Numbered from the stretch's first letter, positions 13,453 to 22,806 are shown. The stretch: DNA of 33,630 nucleotides from an uncultured Phycisphaerales bacterium (GCA_903845195.1 CAIMWO010000081.1:1-33630), one strand, 5' to 3'. Notes: generated by a model not told the origin, from the sequence alone. Made by a program: numbers and translations.

Positions 13453-15123
13453 ATGATCTACAAAACACTGCACTGGTACATTATCCGCGAAATGCTACGC
13501 ATCTTCCTGATGACGTCCGGGGCGCTCACGACACTGATGGCCTTCGGCTGGACCTTCAAGCCCTTTGCCAAACATAATCTCGAACTCGCACAGCTGTTGA
13601 TCATTCTCACCAGCAGCATGCCCGCCATGCTGGCCTATTCCATCCCCATCTCCGCTCTCTTCGCCTCCGTCCTCGTGTATTGGCGAATGGCGACCGACAA
13701 CGAACTGACCGCCTGCCGCGCCGGTGGAATTTCCTTCATCACTATCGTGATGCCGGCCTTCATCCTCGGCCTTGCGGTGGCCTCCGTCGATCTCGTCTTT
13801 GTCAATTACGTTGTTCCGCACTATCTCCAGGCCGCCGAACGCGCCATCATGAAGGATCTTGCCGGTGTATTGGTCGGCCAGGTCGGCAGGCAGGAAGCCT
13901 TCGAATACGGCAAGGTCATTGTCTACGCCAATCAGGCGGAGCAACTGCCCGGAGAAAAGCCCGGCGAGTCCGTCGTCCTTCTCAACGGCATGGCCGCCAC
14001 TCCCATCGGCAAAGATAACCAGCCGCTGGCGATCATCGTCGCCCGCCAGGCCAAACTGACGATCACTGACGTGCCCTCCGAGGACAGCGTGCAGATCACA
14101 CCCGAACTCGTCGACGCAGCCGGTTACGATCCGCGGAATTTCACCGCAATTTCCGGGTCGCTCACCTCGTTCCTTCCCACGGGCAAGAACCTCACCGTTC
14201 CCTCAATGTTGAAAACGAAGCCCAAATTCCTCAACATCCGCCAGCTTTTTACCTTAGACAAGGAACCCTACAAATTCCCGCCCGTAAGGGATGTCGTCAA
14301 GCGAATCAGTCAGGCTCACGAATGTGAGCTCGTCGCGGGGAATCTACTTGCGGAGTGGAACACGCACGGCGTAACGCGTGCGCTGAATTTTGACACGTAT
14401 TCTTACGATCCAAGTTCGCATGAATCGTTTCACGTCTTTGCCCCCAGTGCGGTCCTGAACGACGACAAACAGTTGGTCTTCCGCGCGGCCGGCGGAGTAC
14501 CCGTTCGTGTGGAGCAGCACAAGAACGGCCGCCACATCAACACCTACACGTGTGGTGCCGCCGATTTTCTGCTCAGTTTTGACGATTTTTCGCCGGACAC
14601 TATCGTCGGTGTCCTGCAACTGCGCGACAATGTGGTGCGTAAGGACATGGTTCGTTCCATGACGCCCATGCAGGTCGGCGTCACAACGCTCTCGAGTATT
14701 TCGATTCCGGACGCGTTACACGCCGGCCCCACTCTGGCGCCCCTGGACCTCCTGAAGCTCGCCGCCGACGCCGACAGCCCGGCGATGAAAAGCCTCGCCA
14801 ACGATGCCACCAACCGCATTCGCCAACTGTTTCAGAACATCAGTTCGGAGCTCAACAGCCGCGGATCGTTCGCTCTTTCCTGCCTGACGCTCGTTCTTCT
14901 CGGTGCCGCTCTGGGCATCCTCATGAAAGGGCGCAATCCATTGGCGGTGTTCGTCGTTGGTGTGATTCCTGCGGCCCTGCTGATGGTGCTGATCACCGCG
15001 GGCCGCCAACTTGCCGAGAGCGCGCCGAAGAATGTTCCTTTCGGCATCGCGATAATCTGGGCCGGAAACCTCCTGCTCCTCGTGCTGGTGCTTGGGGTAT
15101 ACGCGAAATTGCTTCGCCAATGA
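13453..15123 (+). CDS. lptF: LptF/LptG-family permease (YjgP-type) with enlarged periplasmic domain
   Basis: A 556-residue YjgP/YjgQ-family protein. LptF and LptG form the membrane part of the LptB2FG transporter, which extracts lipopolysaccharide from the inner membrane and passes it to the periplasmic bridge. Three N-terminal helices (about 13-33, 47-70, 94-118) include TDNELTACRAGGISF, the coupling-helix motif that contacts LptB. Three C-terminal helices lie at about 473-491, 497-516 and 529-551. The periplasmic part between them is about 350 residues, far more than in the 366-residue E. coli protein. AGGA precedes the ATG by five bases. The next gene is a second family member 41 bases on, as in classical lptF-lptG pairs. 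Which of the two is F and which is G is assigned by order only. Confidence 0.85.
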   Translation: MIYKTLHWYIIREMLRIFLMTSGALTTLMAFGWTFKPFAKHNLELAQLLIILTSSMPAMLAYSIPISALFASVLVYWRMATDNELTACRAGGISFITIVMPAFILGLAVASVDLVFVNYVVPHYLQAAERAIMKDLAGVLVGQVGRQEAFEYGKVIVYANQAEQLPGEKPGESVVLLNGMAATPIGKDNQPLAIIVARQAKLTITDVPSEDSVQITPELVDAAGYDPRNFTAISGSLTSFLPTGKNLTVPSMLKTKPKFLNIRQLFTLDKEPYKFPPVRDVVKRISQAHECELVAGNLLAEWNTHGVTRALNFDTYSYDPSSHESFHVFAPSAVLNDDKQLVFRAAGGVPVRVEQHKNGRHINTYTCGAADFLLSFDDFSPDTIVGVLQLRDNVVRKDMVRSMTPMQVGVTTLSSISIPDALHAGPTLAPLDLLKLAADADSPAMKSLANDATNRIRQLFQNISSELNSRGSFALSCLTLVLLGAALGILMKGRNPLAVFVVGVIPAALLMVLITAGRQLAESAPKNVPFGIAIIWAGNLLLLVLVLGVYAKLLRQ

Positions 15124-15164
15124 TGTGTGTAACGGAAACTCGATAAAGGGATAAATCAGCCGTC

Positions 15165-16337
15165 ATGCGGATTCTTGACCGTTACATCATCCGTTCCTTT
15201 CTCATCAACTACCTGCTGGCGCTGAGTGTGTTGATGGGCATTTACATCCTCTTCGATCTCATCGTCAACTTCGATAATTTCACGAAAGCTGCCAACGCCG
15301 CAACCGATACCACCGGTACAACCGCCTGGGCGATTCTCAGCGACATCGTCGATTTCTATGCCTACCAGTCCCTCGCCGTCTTCCAGCAGATCGCCGGCAT
15401 CGTCCCCCTCCTGGCCGCCGGCTTCACCATGGTCAGGATGACCCGGCACAACGAGCTCACGGCCATGCTGGCCTCCGGTGTTTCGCTGTACCGCGTGGCT
15501 ACGCCGATCATCATCTGCGCCGTCTGCATCTCGGCCGTCCACGTGATCAACCAGGAACTTATCATTCCGCAACCCTCGGTCGTCGAAAAATTGATGCGTA
15601 AGCATGGCGAAGTCGCCCAGCCCATCACGCATAACGATCCCGTCTATTTCGTTCGCGATACCGACAACTCGCTCGTGCTCGCCACCCGGTACGACTCCGT
15701 AAACAAAACGCTCTACGACCTGCGGATCATCCAACGCGACGAAAATGGCGCTCCTCTGGGACGGATCATGGCAGATGTCGCCATCTGGGAGATTCCGCCG
15801 AAGGAGCTCACCGGCGGCGTGCAGGAATCGACCGAAGCCTGGGTCATGAAGAATGCCCGCCAGATTGACGACCGTCTCGACGCCGACCCCTCCCAACGCG
15901 CCGCCGGACCGCAGAAAACACTGCTCTATCACACCGGCATCACGCCCGCGCAGTTGGACCTCGTCTTCTCCAAGAAGTCTGTCGAGTATCTCTCCAGCGC
16001 CAAAATTTACGATTTGATCCAGAACAGCCCCGACGTCAACAAGCCGATGCTCGCCCGGATGATGCATATCCGTTTCACCCAACCGCTGATGAATCTCATC
16101 CTCCTTTTGATCGGCATACCCTTCCTTCTCACCCGTGAGCCCGGCCGCCTGATCATCAACATGTTTTACTGCGTTGCCGTCGCCGGTTTCGTGTTCGCCA
16201 GCACCTTCATGCTCTTTCAGTTGGGGGGCACCGTGCTGCTGGGGCATTTCACGGTCGATCCGCTTTTGGCCGCCTGGCTCCCCGTGTTGATCTTCGGCCC
16301 GCTGGCCGCAGTAATGCTGGACACGATTCGGACCTGA
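15165..16337 (+). CDS. lptG: LptG-like permease of the LPS transporter
   Basis: A 390-residue YjgP/YjgQ-family protein, the likely LptG partner of the gene just upstream. MRILDRYIIRSFLINYLLAL opens helix 1 (about 12-33). Helices 2 and 3 lie at about 68-90 and 108-128. RHNELTAMLASGVSLYRV (94-111) is the conserved cytoplasmic motif that contacts the LptB ATPase. The periplasmic jellyroll fills about 130-295, and three C-terminal helices end in LLAAWLPVLIFGPLAAVML. Its length is normal for the family. The ribosome site is weak: AAGGG lies 14 bases before the ATG. LptB, LptC, LptA and LptD are not in this window. Confidence 0.85.
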   Translation: MRILDRYIIRSFLINYLLALSVLMGIYILFDLIVNFDNFTKAANAATDTTGTTAWAILSDIVDFYAYQSLAVFQQIAGIVPLLAAGFTMVRMTRHNELTAMLASGVSLYRVATPIIICAVCISAVHVINQELIIPQPSVVEKLMRKHGEVAQPITHNDPVYFVRDTDNSLVLATRYDSVNKTLYDLRIIQRDENGAPLGRIMADVAIWEIPPKELTGGVQESTEAWVMKNARQIDDRLDADPSQRAAGPQKTLLYHTGITPAQLDLVFSKKSVEYLSSAKIYDLIQNSPDVNKPMLARMMHIRFTQPLMNLILLLIGIPFLLTREPGRLIINMFYCVAVAGFVFASTFMLFQLGGTVLLGHFTVDPLLAAWLPVLIFGPLAAVMLDTIRT

Positions 16338-16513
16338 GAAAACCGGTTGGGACGTGAGGGTCTTTACGCGGACCCGCCATGGTCATTCGCACATCTCCCG
16401 GCAGGCAAAATGACATCACAGAAGACAATGATTGCAGATGTTTCAGGAATTTCGGGCGATGAGTTTGCACAGATCTCTCGCCAGTATGCCCGGCGCTGGC
16501 GCGGTGCAGCGAT

Positions 16514-16792
16514 CTAGTGATTCGCCGGTTCCGTTGCGGGTTGCGCGCCTGGCTCGGTCGCCGGCTGAGTCTGCGTCGTCGGAATCTCGGCAAAGCTACC
16601 CGCGGTCGCATCACTGACAAGCGCGGCAGTCGGCTCGAACGTCCAGGTATGGCTCGGATCTCCATCGTACGTCGCGGTCCAACTCGTGACGTTATTCACC
16701 GTCTGCTTCCAAAGCTTGATGGCCCGTGTCACCGTACGTGCATTGACCGGTCCCATGCCCGCACTGAGGGCCGCAGGAGCGGTTGCTGGCCC
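16514..16792 (-). pseudogene. Frameshifted 3' tail of the DUF4340 gene
   Basis: In the frame one base before that of the DUF4340 CDS, the minus strand reads on coherently from about 16792: AALSAGMGPVNARTVTR, then IKLWKQTVNNVTSWTATY and HTWTFEPTAALVSDA, ending in an Ala/Thr/Pro-rich tail and TAG at 16514-16516. TWTFEPTAALV is the kind of ending expected for DUF4340 proteins. The intact gene would span 16514-18507 (1994 bases, one short of a multiple of three). One missing base near GGG (CCC at 16790-16792) would restore APAATTGPATAPAALSAG. Confidence 0.7.
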
Positions 16793-18507
16793 GTGGTGGC
16801 CGCCGGTGCATCTTCCCTCAATGAAATGGTGATCTCGACATCCGGAGCGCTCTTCAATTGCTTCGCACCATCGGTGGATAGCCATTTGCTGGCCGTGATG
16901 GGGGTAAACAGCGCGAGCAGTTCCGTGGCCTTGGAATCATCGACCTTGGCCGTCTTGCCACCACTGACCACCTGCCAGGACGTGCCCTGATGCAAAACCG
17001 TCTGCGCCTTCGCCGCCGGACCTGCAAATGCGATCTCGCGAATCCTGTCAGCCGACAGGCGATCGATCACCTTGTCCCGCAGGCTCAGCGGCGTCGCTGA
17101 AACCTTTTCCGCATCACCCGTCTGCACCAGATAAACCGTCGGCTCGCCTTGGCGCATTACCGGCGTGACTTTGTCCGCCGCTTCCGGCTTGCCGACCAGA
17201 ATCACTTCTTCCTGGCTCTGTCCCGGAACCTGCAGTGCGTATTTGCTCTGCGGCGGATCGAGACCGATGGATTTGAGATCTCCTGCGTTGTCGACGTATT
17301 TGATGGCTCGCAGATTTTTCAGATTGGTCAGCAGATTCGCCACCTCCAGCGTACCAGCCGGAATCGGTAGGGCGGGTGCCTGGCCTGCCGCAGCGGAGGT
17401 AACAAAGAACCAGGTCGGCGGCATGGCTGTCGTTCTCGTCAGTGACAGGACGCTCGATCCTTGCGTGATGGACACATGCGAAGCATCGCTCACTGCGGCA
17501 GGCGTGATCGCCGGATCGCGCAGGTCGTTCAGTGTTTTGTTCAGCTTGTTGAAGCTTTCCGAAGCCAGCGTAAAGACCGCATTTGATCCTTCGACTGCCG
17601 CATAAACCGCTTTTTTCTGGACGGGATCAGTGTAGTAACCCAAGTGAAGCGCGATGTTCTTTGTAGACTTGGCCGGAGCCGTGGCGGGAGAAGGCCCGGT
17701 TGTGGGGGCCGAGGGCGTTTCGTCGACCGTCGCTGTCACCGTCACGGCCGCAGGATTCATGCCAACGGCGGTTTGCGTGGTCAGCCGCGTAAATCCTACG
17801 GCACGAAGCGTCTTGAACTCCGCCAGCAGATCGTTGACCACCGTGGCATTGGCCCGCGCCGGGATCGGCCGGTCGATTACCCACTTCCCCTCGGCGCCTT
17901 TGCTCAATTCGACCGTTTGAGTTTCCGTGGCGATTTGCAGTTTCGTGACCTTGTCCGTCGCCACTTCGAGCATCGTCTTGCTGCGGAATTCGTTGGAATC
18001 CTTGTCGAGCTTTTCCAGCGGATCGGAATCGAGAAGATAAATCGTCTGGCCGCCATCCAATCGCGCATAGACGCCGCCGACGGTGTGTTGGCCCAGCGCC
18101 AGCATGTGCTTCTTGCCTGCATCATCGGTGAATTCCACCAGGCTGTGCGGCGATTTCAAGCCTGTGGCGTCTTCCGACTTCTGCCCGGTCGGCTCCGGTG
18201 AAAACTTATCCTTGAACGCCAGCCCCTTGAGCATGTCGGTCAGGATTTCCATTTGATACGTCTCGGCAGCGGCAGCCACGGGAGCCGTGAGCTGCCACTT
18301 GCCGGCGGTCTTCTCAAAGGCGACCTGCACAGCGCCGTCGCGGGAATACGAGATGCTCTGAATATCCTTGGGCTGCGGATTCATCAGCGCATTCTTGGGT
18401 GTCTGATTCTTGTTGTCATCCGGATTTTTGGGCATGTTAGTCCACACGAACACGCTGACGATCAGCAACAGCAGAATCGCAAGAACCATGGTCAATCGAA
18501 AATTCAT
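16729..18507 (-). CDS. DUF4340 domain protein of the Gld-like ABC operon (3' frameshift)
   Basis: As it reads, a 592-residue membrane-anchored protein: one N-terminal helix (about 5-22, MVLAILLLLIVSVFVW), then a large extracytoplasmic part of repeated beta-rich DUF4340 units. Examples are EKTAGKWQLTAPVAAAAE and KGAEGKWVIDRPIPA, each with the W-x-[IL]-x-x-P core, and an Ala/Thr/Pro linker near residue 265-285. DUF4340 genes in planctomycetes and other bacteria commonly follow ABC-2 export and GldG-like genes, as here (44 bases after the GldG-like gene). Its role in the complex is unknown. The last 33 or so residues, ending RSMHVR, are probably the product of a frameshift, because the expected C-terminus is in the neighbouring frame (16514-16792). 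Confidence 0.75.
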   Translation of the reverse strand: MNFRLTMVLAILLLLIVSVFVWTNMPKNPDDNKNQTPKNALMNPQPKDIQSISYSRDGAVQVAFEKTAGKWQLTAPVAAAAETYQMEILTDMLKGLAFKDKFSPEPTGQKSEDATGLKSPHSLVEFTDDAGKKHMLALGQHTVGGVYARLDGGQTIYLLDSDPLEKLDKDSNEFRSKTMLEVATDKVTKLQIATETQTVELSKGAEGKWVIDRPIPARANATVVNDLLAEFKTLRAVGFTRLTTQTAVGMNPAAVTVTATVDETPSAPTTGPSPATAPAKSTKNIALHLGYYTDPVQKKAVYAAVEGSNAVFTLASESFNKLNKTLNDLRDPAITPAAVSDASHVSITQGSSVLSLTRTTAMPPTWFFVTSAAAGQAPALPIPAGTLEVANLLTNLKNLRAIKYVDNAGDLKSIGLDPPQSKYALQVPGQSQEEVILVGKPEAADKVTPVMRQGEPTVYLVQTGDAEKVSATPLSLRDKVIDRLSADRIREIAFAGPAAKAQTVLHQGTSWQVVSGGKTAKVDDSKATELLALFTPITASKWLSTDGAKQLKSAPDVEITISLREDAPAATTGQQPLLRPSVRAWDRSMHVR

Positions 18508-18551
18508 GGTAAAAGGCCCCTCAGAATGAACAGATTAAGCGATATTCCTGA

Positions 18552-20657
18552 TCAGCGCCGGCGAATGGCATAGACAACGGCGCCGGCGATCAACGCCGCG
18601 GCGGGAGCTCCGCCCCACAGCACGCCCCAGCGGAGCGTCGTCAGCACCGCCGGCTGAATGTCGCGAATACGCAACGCCGCATTCGACTTAGCGCTCACCG
18701 CAATCATATTTTCATACCCACTCAGCCACAGCACCGAGTTCACAAAAAGTTCCGCGTTGCCCGGATAGGGCACTACCTGATACAACGCCCCGCTTCGCAT
18801 CTGCAACTGCGGCTGAATCAACTCGTTTCGCCCCAGCGTCTTGCTCCCGATGACCACGATTCGCAGTTCTTCTTGTTTACCGCTCACGGTGACCTTCTTG
18901 CTGGCCGCGACCGCCAGCGGCACCGGACTGGCAAGATCCTCCTTCGGATCGAATTTCGGCTCTGCGGAGACCGTCGATTCGCCCCAGATCGAACGATCGT
19001 TGCCGGTATCCACGATCACCTGCGCATCGACATCCGCTGGCTTCTTCGGGTCCACCCCGACCACCGTCGGCGCGCCGACAAATCCCATCTGCGATCGTCC
19101 CACAGCGACAAAACGCGTCGGCAGCGATTGAATGGGCTTGGTGATCGGATGCTCGGGGAATCTCGAAAGCTCAAACAGGGGCAGCGCCTCGCTGCCTTCC
19201 TGCGAATCGTAGCTCTTGAGCACCATGAAATTCGCCTTGACGTCCACACCAAATCCGCGGGTAATTTCCTCATAGGGAAAACCCGCCGGGCCTTCGCTGG
19301 CAAATGGATTGGTCGAAGTCTGCTCAGCAAAGATGAGCACCTGGCCGCCATCAGCGATGTGCTTCTTGACGGCTTCAATCACGCCCGTCGGGCTTGGTGC
19401 AGGCATGCCCATCGCCGCCATCTGCGGATTGGACTGTTCCGGAGGAAACACGATCCAGACAACGCCTTTGCCCTCTGCAGGCGGATTGGGATCGGCTGGC
19501 GCTCGTTCTCCGGGATTTCCGCCCGGCGGGGACCAGTCCATGACTTCGAAGTTCAAATCCTTCAGCCGATCCGTAATCATGCTGTAAGCGCCGGAAGACA
19601 GTGGCCCGGAACCTGCGGAAATGAAGACCACCTTGACCTTATCCGGCCGTACCAGTCCCAAAATCGCGGAGCTTACCGCCTGCTCGCCTTCGAATGATGC
19701 TGTCGGTCCGGTCTCGCGCGGATTGGGGCTGCGCTGGACCTTATAAATATCCGAGCTGCCGATCACCTTCGCAGCGGTAGGGCCAAGAACAATGATCGTA
19801 TTGGAACCGATCGAATCAATAACATCCTGTACCTTCAGTGGCGGCAATTTGTCCAAATGCTCTTTGTAGGTCTTGAGCGAATCACTCATCGCTTTGTAGC
19901 GATCTGCCGCGGAGTCGAGATAGGCGATCAACGGCGCACTGAAGGTTTCCTTGTACTTTCCCTTATCCGCTAGGGATGTGATATCCGGCAATGCTTCGTC
20001 AAGGAAAGTCTTCAATGACGCTGTGGCTTTCCACCATTCCGCGGGTTTGCTGTCTGAAATTTTACGAATGGCGCGTTGCTGACGGGCCAGTTCTTCCTTG
20101 AGCGAACTGTTGAAGAATCCCTGGAGTTCAGCACATTCCTTCCTCGTTTGGGCGGAATTTTTTTCCTTCTGGGCCAATGCGCCAAGATTGGCGCCCTCGA
20201 TTTCCGAAAAGTTATCGAGGCTCTTGGAGAGTTTTTCAAATTCCGAAACGGCATTCTCATACGGCTTTATTTCGCCGGCATAGCGATCAAATATTTTCCC
20301 GAGGATCTCGTCGCGGTTCGCTTCAGAAAGATCCTTGCCCGTTATGCGCTTGGACACGCGGGAATATTCCCCGAGCAGATCTCTGACCTGGGTGTTCTTT
20401 TCCGCATCGCTGTTGAAAAGACTCACCAGTTCGTAGCCCTGCCCCTTCTCATCGACCTGCTGGAGCAGTTTCTTGGTGGATCCTGAGAGTGAGTAGATCC
20501 CGCCGGAAGTCAGGTCGGCGTGAAGCTTGTGGGTGTTGGTCATGTAGAGGGCAAAGCCGAGAATCACGGCACCCAGTACGGCAAGCAACGAGAGGTTCAC
20601 CCAGTACATCCCCCGTGCCGACGCCCCGCTTTCAATCTGATTTTCATTTTGCGTCAT
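18552..20657 (-). CDS. GldG-like ABC transporter auxiliary protein
   Basis: A 701-residue protein of the GldG/ABC_transp_aux (PF09822) type. A helix at about 19-40 is followed by LTSGGIYSLSGSTKKLLQQV (50-69), the family's 'D-x-T-x-x-x-x-Y-S-L-S' start. A helical insert follows (about 95-270), then the Rossmann-like part with KVKVVFISAGSGPLSSGAYS and GGQVLIFAEQ, and a C-terminal helix (about 676-697) ending AIRRR. In Bacteroidetes, GldA, GldF and GldG form an ABC system linked to gliding; elsewhere similar sets are of unknown use. AAGGA lies seven bases before the ATG. The helical insert is unusually long and could be a lineage-specific addition. It belongs to the operon 16514-22467. Confidence 0.8.
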   Translation of the reverse strand: MTQNENQIESGASARGMYWVNLSLLAVLGAVILGFALYMTNTHKLHADLTSGGIYSLSGSTKKLLQQVDEKGQGYELVSLFNSDAEKNTQVRDLLGEYSRVSKRITGKDLSEANRDEILGKIFDRYAGEIKPYENAVSEFEKLSKSLDNFSEIEGANLGALAQKEKNSAQTRKECAELQGFFNSSLKEELARQQRAIRKISDSKPAEWWKATASLKTFLDEALPDITSLADKGKYKETFSAPLIAYLDSAADRYKAMSDSLKTYKEHLDKLPPLKVQDVIDSIGSNTIIVLGPTAAKVIGSSDIYKVQRSPNPRETGPTASFEGEQAVSSAILGLVRPDKVKVVFISAGSGPLSSGAYSMITDRLKDLNFEVMDWSPPGGNPGERAPADPNPPAEGKGVVWIVFPPEQSNPQMAAMGMPAPSPTGVIEAVKKHIADGGQVLIFAEQTSTNPFASEGPAGFPYEEITRGFGVDVKANFMVLKSYDSQEGSEALPLFELSRFPEHPITKPIQSLPTRFVAVGRSQMGFVGAPTVVGVDPKKPADVDAQVIVDTGNDRSIWGESTVSAEPKFDPKEDLASPVPLAVAASKKVTVSGKQEELRIVVIGSKTLGRNELIQPQLQMRSGALYQVVPYPGNAELFVNSVLWLSGYENMIAVSAKSNAALRIRDIQPAVLTTLRWGVLWGGAPAAALIAGAVVYAIRRR

Positions 20658-20726
20658 GTGGAATTCCTTATTCGACAGTCCCGTTTGGGACGCGTGAGTC
20701 TCGTGAAAAATCCTATCGGTGGATTC

Positions 20727-21464
20727 TTAACGCCATTTTCTGCTCTCAAGCACCAGGTAGGTCATGAAAAGAAATATGGCGGAAAAGCCAAGAAAGTATG
20801 ACAGGTGGGAGGTATCGAGCACGCCTTTCGAGAAGTCTTCGAGATGGGTTCCGACGCTGAGGTAGATCATCGCGGAATGAATCCATTCGAATATTTTCGT
20901 GCTGCCGGGAATGAGTTCGCTCAGCCCGCCGCTAAAGGTGAAAAAGCCGAGCGTAAGCAGACTGCCCAGTGCCGCGACGATCTGGTTCTGTGTGCATGAC
21001 GAATAGAACAAGCCGACAGAGACGAACATCATGCCCATCAGTGCCAGACCGAGGTAGCAGGAGAACGTCTGTCCGTAATCAGGATGGCCGAAGATCATCA
21101 GAAGTGTCAGATGGATCAACGTGAGGCCCAGCAGAATGAGGAAGAAAAACATTGCACCAATGAATTTTCCCAGGAGAAGATCGAATTCGGTGATCGGACT
21201 GGTTCGAAGCATCTCGATGCGGCCTGAGCGATACTCATCCGAAAAGAGGCTCATGGTCATCAGCGGAACGATAAAGAAAAGGCCAAACCGCGAGAAATCG
21301 ACCAGGCGTCGAAGCTCCGTGAGCTGTCCCGGCACGAATACCAGTCCCGCGAATACCAATCCCATGTAGAGCAGGAAAAGAAACATCACGATATAAGCGA
21401 TCGGCGAGAAGAACAGCGACGTTACCTCGCGCTTCGCAATCGTCATTACCCGACTCATATGCAC
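20727..21464 (-). CDS. ABC-2 type permease (GldF-like)
   Basis: A 245-residue membrane protein with six hydrophobic segments. It begins TIAKREVTSLFFSPIAYIVM, the usual opening of GldF/NosY-type ABC-2 permeases, and contains LFSDEYRSGRIEMLRTSPIT, a conserved cytoplasmic segment that faces the ATPase. The start is GTG 21464, five bases after GAGGA; ATG 21458 is the alternative and is two codons shorter. It follows the ATPase gene by 52 bases and precedes the GldG-like gene by 69. It should form the transmembrane pore or remodelling channel with the ATPase. The substrate is unknown. Confidence 0.85.
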   Translation of the reverse strand: MHMSRVMTIAKREVTSLFFSPIAYIVMFLFLLYMGLVFAGLVFVPGQLTELRRLVDFSRFGLFFIVPLMTMSLFSDEYRSGRIEMLRTSPITEFDLLLGKFIGAMFFFLILLGLTLIHLTLLMIFGHPDYGQTFSCYLGLALMGMMFVSVGLFYSSCTQNQIVAALGSLLTLGFFTFSGGLSELIPGSTKIFEWIHSAMIYLSVGTHLEDFSKGVLDTSHLSYFLGFSAIFLFMTYLVLESRKWR

Positions 21465-21516
21465 CCGCTTCCTCTATGGACTGCCAGTTTTTAATCTTGT
21501 TACGTGCTACTTGTTC

Positions 21517-22467
21517 TTAAGCCGCGGCCGAACCCGGATCGGTAATGCGGACGAAAAATTCTTCGAGTGATGCCCCTTCGGTGCGCATTTCGCGGAGACC
21601 CCAACCGCGTAGCGACACGAGTGCGGCAATCTGCTCTCGGAGTTCCGCGCTATTCTTTCCACGGACTCCGACGCGACATACCGGTCCGTTCTGCAGCACA
21701 TCCACGCCGGTAATGCCCGGGATGGCATTGATGGCGCTTCGCACCTGATCCGCGGGACCGCGGACTTCGACGATCAGCCCGGACCCCAGACGATTCTTCA
21801 GCTCGTCCGGCGTACCCTGCGCGACGATTTTGCCGTTGGCGATGATGATTACCCGCTTGCAGACCATTTCCACTTCCTGAAGGATGTGGGTGCTGAGCAG
21901 AACGGTATGATCGCCCGCCAGTTCGGAAATCAACCGACGTGCCTCGCGGATTTGCGAAGGATCGAGACCCACCGTGGGTTCATCCAAGACGAGTACGGGT
22001 GGATTGTGCAACATGGCGTCGGCAATGCCCACACGCTGGCGGTACCCTTTGGAGAGCGTTCCGATCACGCTTTGGAGGCGATCGGTGATCCAGCAACGCG
22101 CTGCGACCTCGGCAATGCGCTTCTGACGCGTTGAACGATCCATGCCATGGAGTTTGCCTTTGAAGTCCAGGTATTCCTGAACGCGCATTTCGGTATAGAG
22201 AGGCGTGCTTTCCGGCAAATAGCCGATTTTTTTGCGGACATCCAGACTTTGACGGAAAACGTCATAGCCGGCCACACTGGCGGTTCCGCCGGTGGGGGGG
22301 AGGTAGCAAGTCAGCATGCGAATGGTGGTCGTCTTACCGGCGCCATTCGGGCCCAGAAAGCCGACAATTGTGCCTTTGGGCACTTCAAACGAGATGCGGT
22401 CCACTGCGAGAAAAGCGCCATAGGCTTTGCTCAGTCGATCGACCACAATATCAGCCGCGTGGCTCAT
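21517..22467 (-). CDS. ABC transporter ATP-binding protein (GldA-like)
   Basis: A 316-residue ABC ATPase. Walker A is GPNGAGKT (39-46), the signature is LSKGYRQRV (138-146), Walker B is VLVLDEP (158-164), and the switch His194 is in LLSTHILQEVE. The C-terminal 90 residues form the extra domain usual in ABC-2 export ATPases. Longer frames begin at GTG 22479, but GGAG at 22473-22477 lies five bases before ATG 22467 and would be inside the longer frame, so ATG 22467 is chosen. It is the first gene of a four-gene minus-strand operon with a TTGACA promoter at 22513-22541. It supplies energy for the GldF-like permease. Confidence 0.9.
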   Translation of the reverse strand: MSHAADIVVDRLSKAYGAFLAVDRISFEVPKGTIVGFLGPNGAGKTTTIRMLTCYLPPTGGTASVAGYDVFRQSLDVRKKIGYLPESTPLYTEMRVQEYLDFKGKLHGMDRSTRQKRIAEVAARCWITDRLQSVIGTLSKGYRQRVGIADAMLHNPPVLVLDEPTVGLDPSQIREARRLISELAGDHTVLLSTHILQEVEMVCKRVIIIANGKIVAQGTPDELKNRLGSGLIVEVRGPADQVRSAINAIPGITGVDVLQNGPVCRVGVRGKNSAELREQIAALVSLRGWGLREMRTEGASLEEFFVRITDPGSAAA

Positions 22468-22512
22468 GCGGATCTCCACTTATTACGTCCAAACCGTGGT
22501 AAGGGACCTGTC

Positions 22513-22541
22513 GAAATACATCCAGACGAATCATCTGTCAA
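22513..22541 (-). promoter_or_regulatory. Promoter of the Gld-like ABC operon
   Basis: On the minus strand a perfect TTGACA (22536-22541) and TATTTC (22513-22518) are exactly 17 bases apart, about 46 bases before the ATPase start. The -10 box is weak, matching TATAAT at three of six positions. Confidence 0.5.
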
Positions 22542-22736
22542 GACGGTCTGCTTTCGAACTAACGGTTCAGTATCCTGATTGTTGCCGTCGGTAGTGCCTT
22601 GTCACGTGGTACTCTCCGTTGCCGCCACTTGAGACCGACCCTTCTGGAAACACCCACGATCCAGTTGTCGCTGCTCTTCGAGTGAGCAACTCGATCCAAA
22701 CAGCCACGAACTCTCCAAATCCGATCAATATAGGGT

Positions 22737-22765
22737 TTGACATTTGCGGCAATTACTGTTAATTA
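22737..22765 (+). promoter_or_regulatory. Promoter of the small lipoprotein gene
   Basis: A perfect TTGACA (22737-22742) is followed after 17 bases by TAATTA (22760-22765). Transcription would start near 22772, about 35 bases before the ATG. It is one of the best promoter matches in the window. Confidence 0.65.
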
Positions 22766-22806
22766 AACTGTAACTGGTGTGGTTACATTTCGCTGCGGAG
22801 GTCTCC

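Noticed and set aside
15156..16247. 363-codon open frame antisense to lptG
   Set aside because: It lies opposite a clearly conserved LptG gene and is rich in Asp, Glu, Gly and His, as expected for the complement of a membrane-protein gene. No family resemblance.
16338..16513. Terminator between lptG and the DUF4340 gene
   Set aside because: A short GGGTC...GACCC hairpin exists near 16355, but it has no T-tract on either strand and the stem is only five bp.
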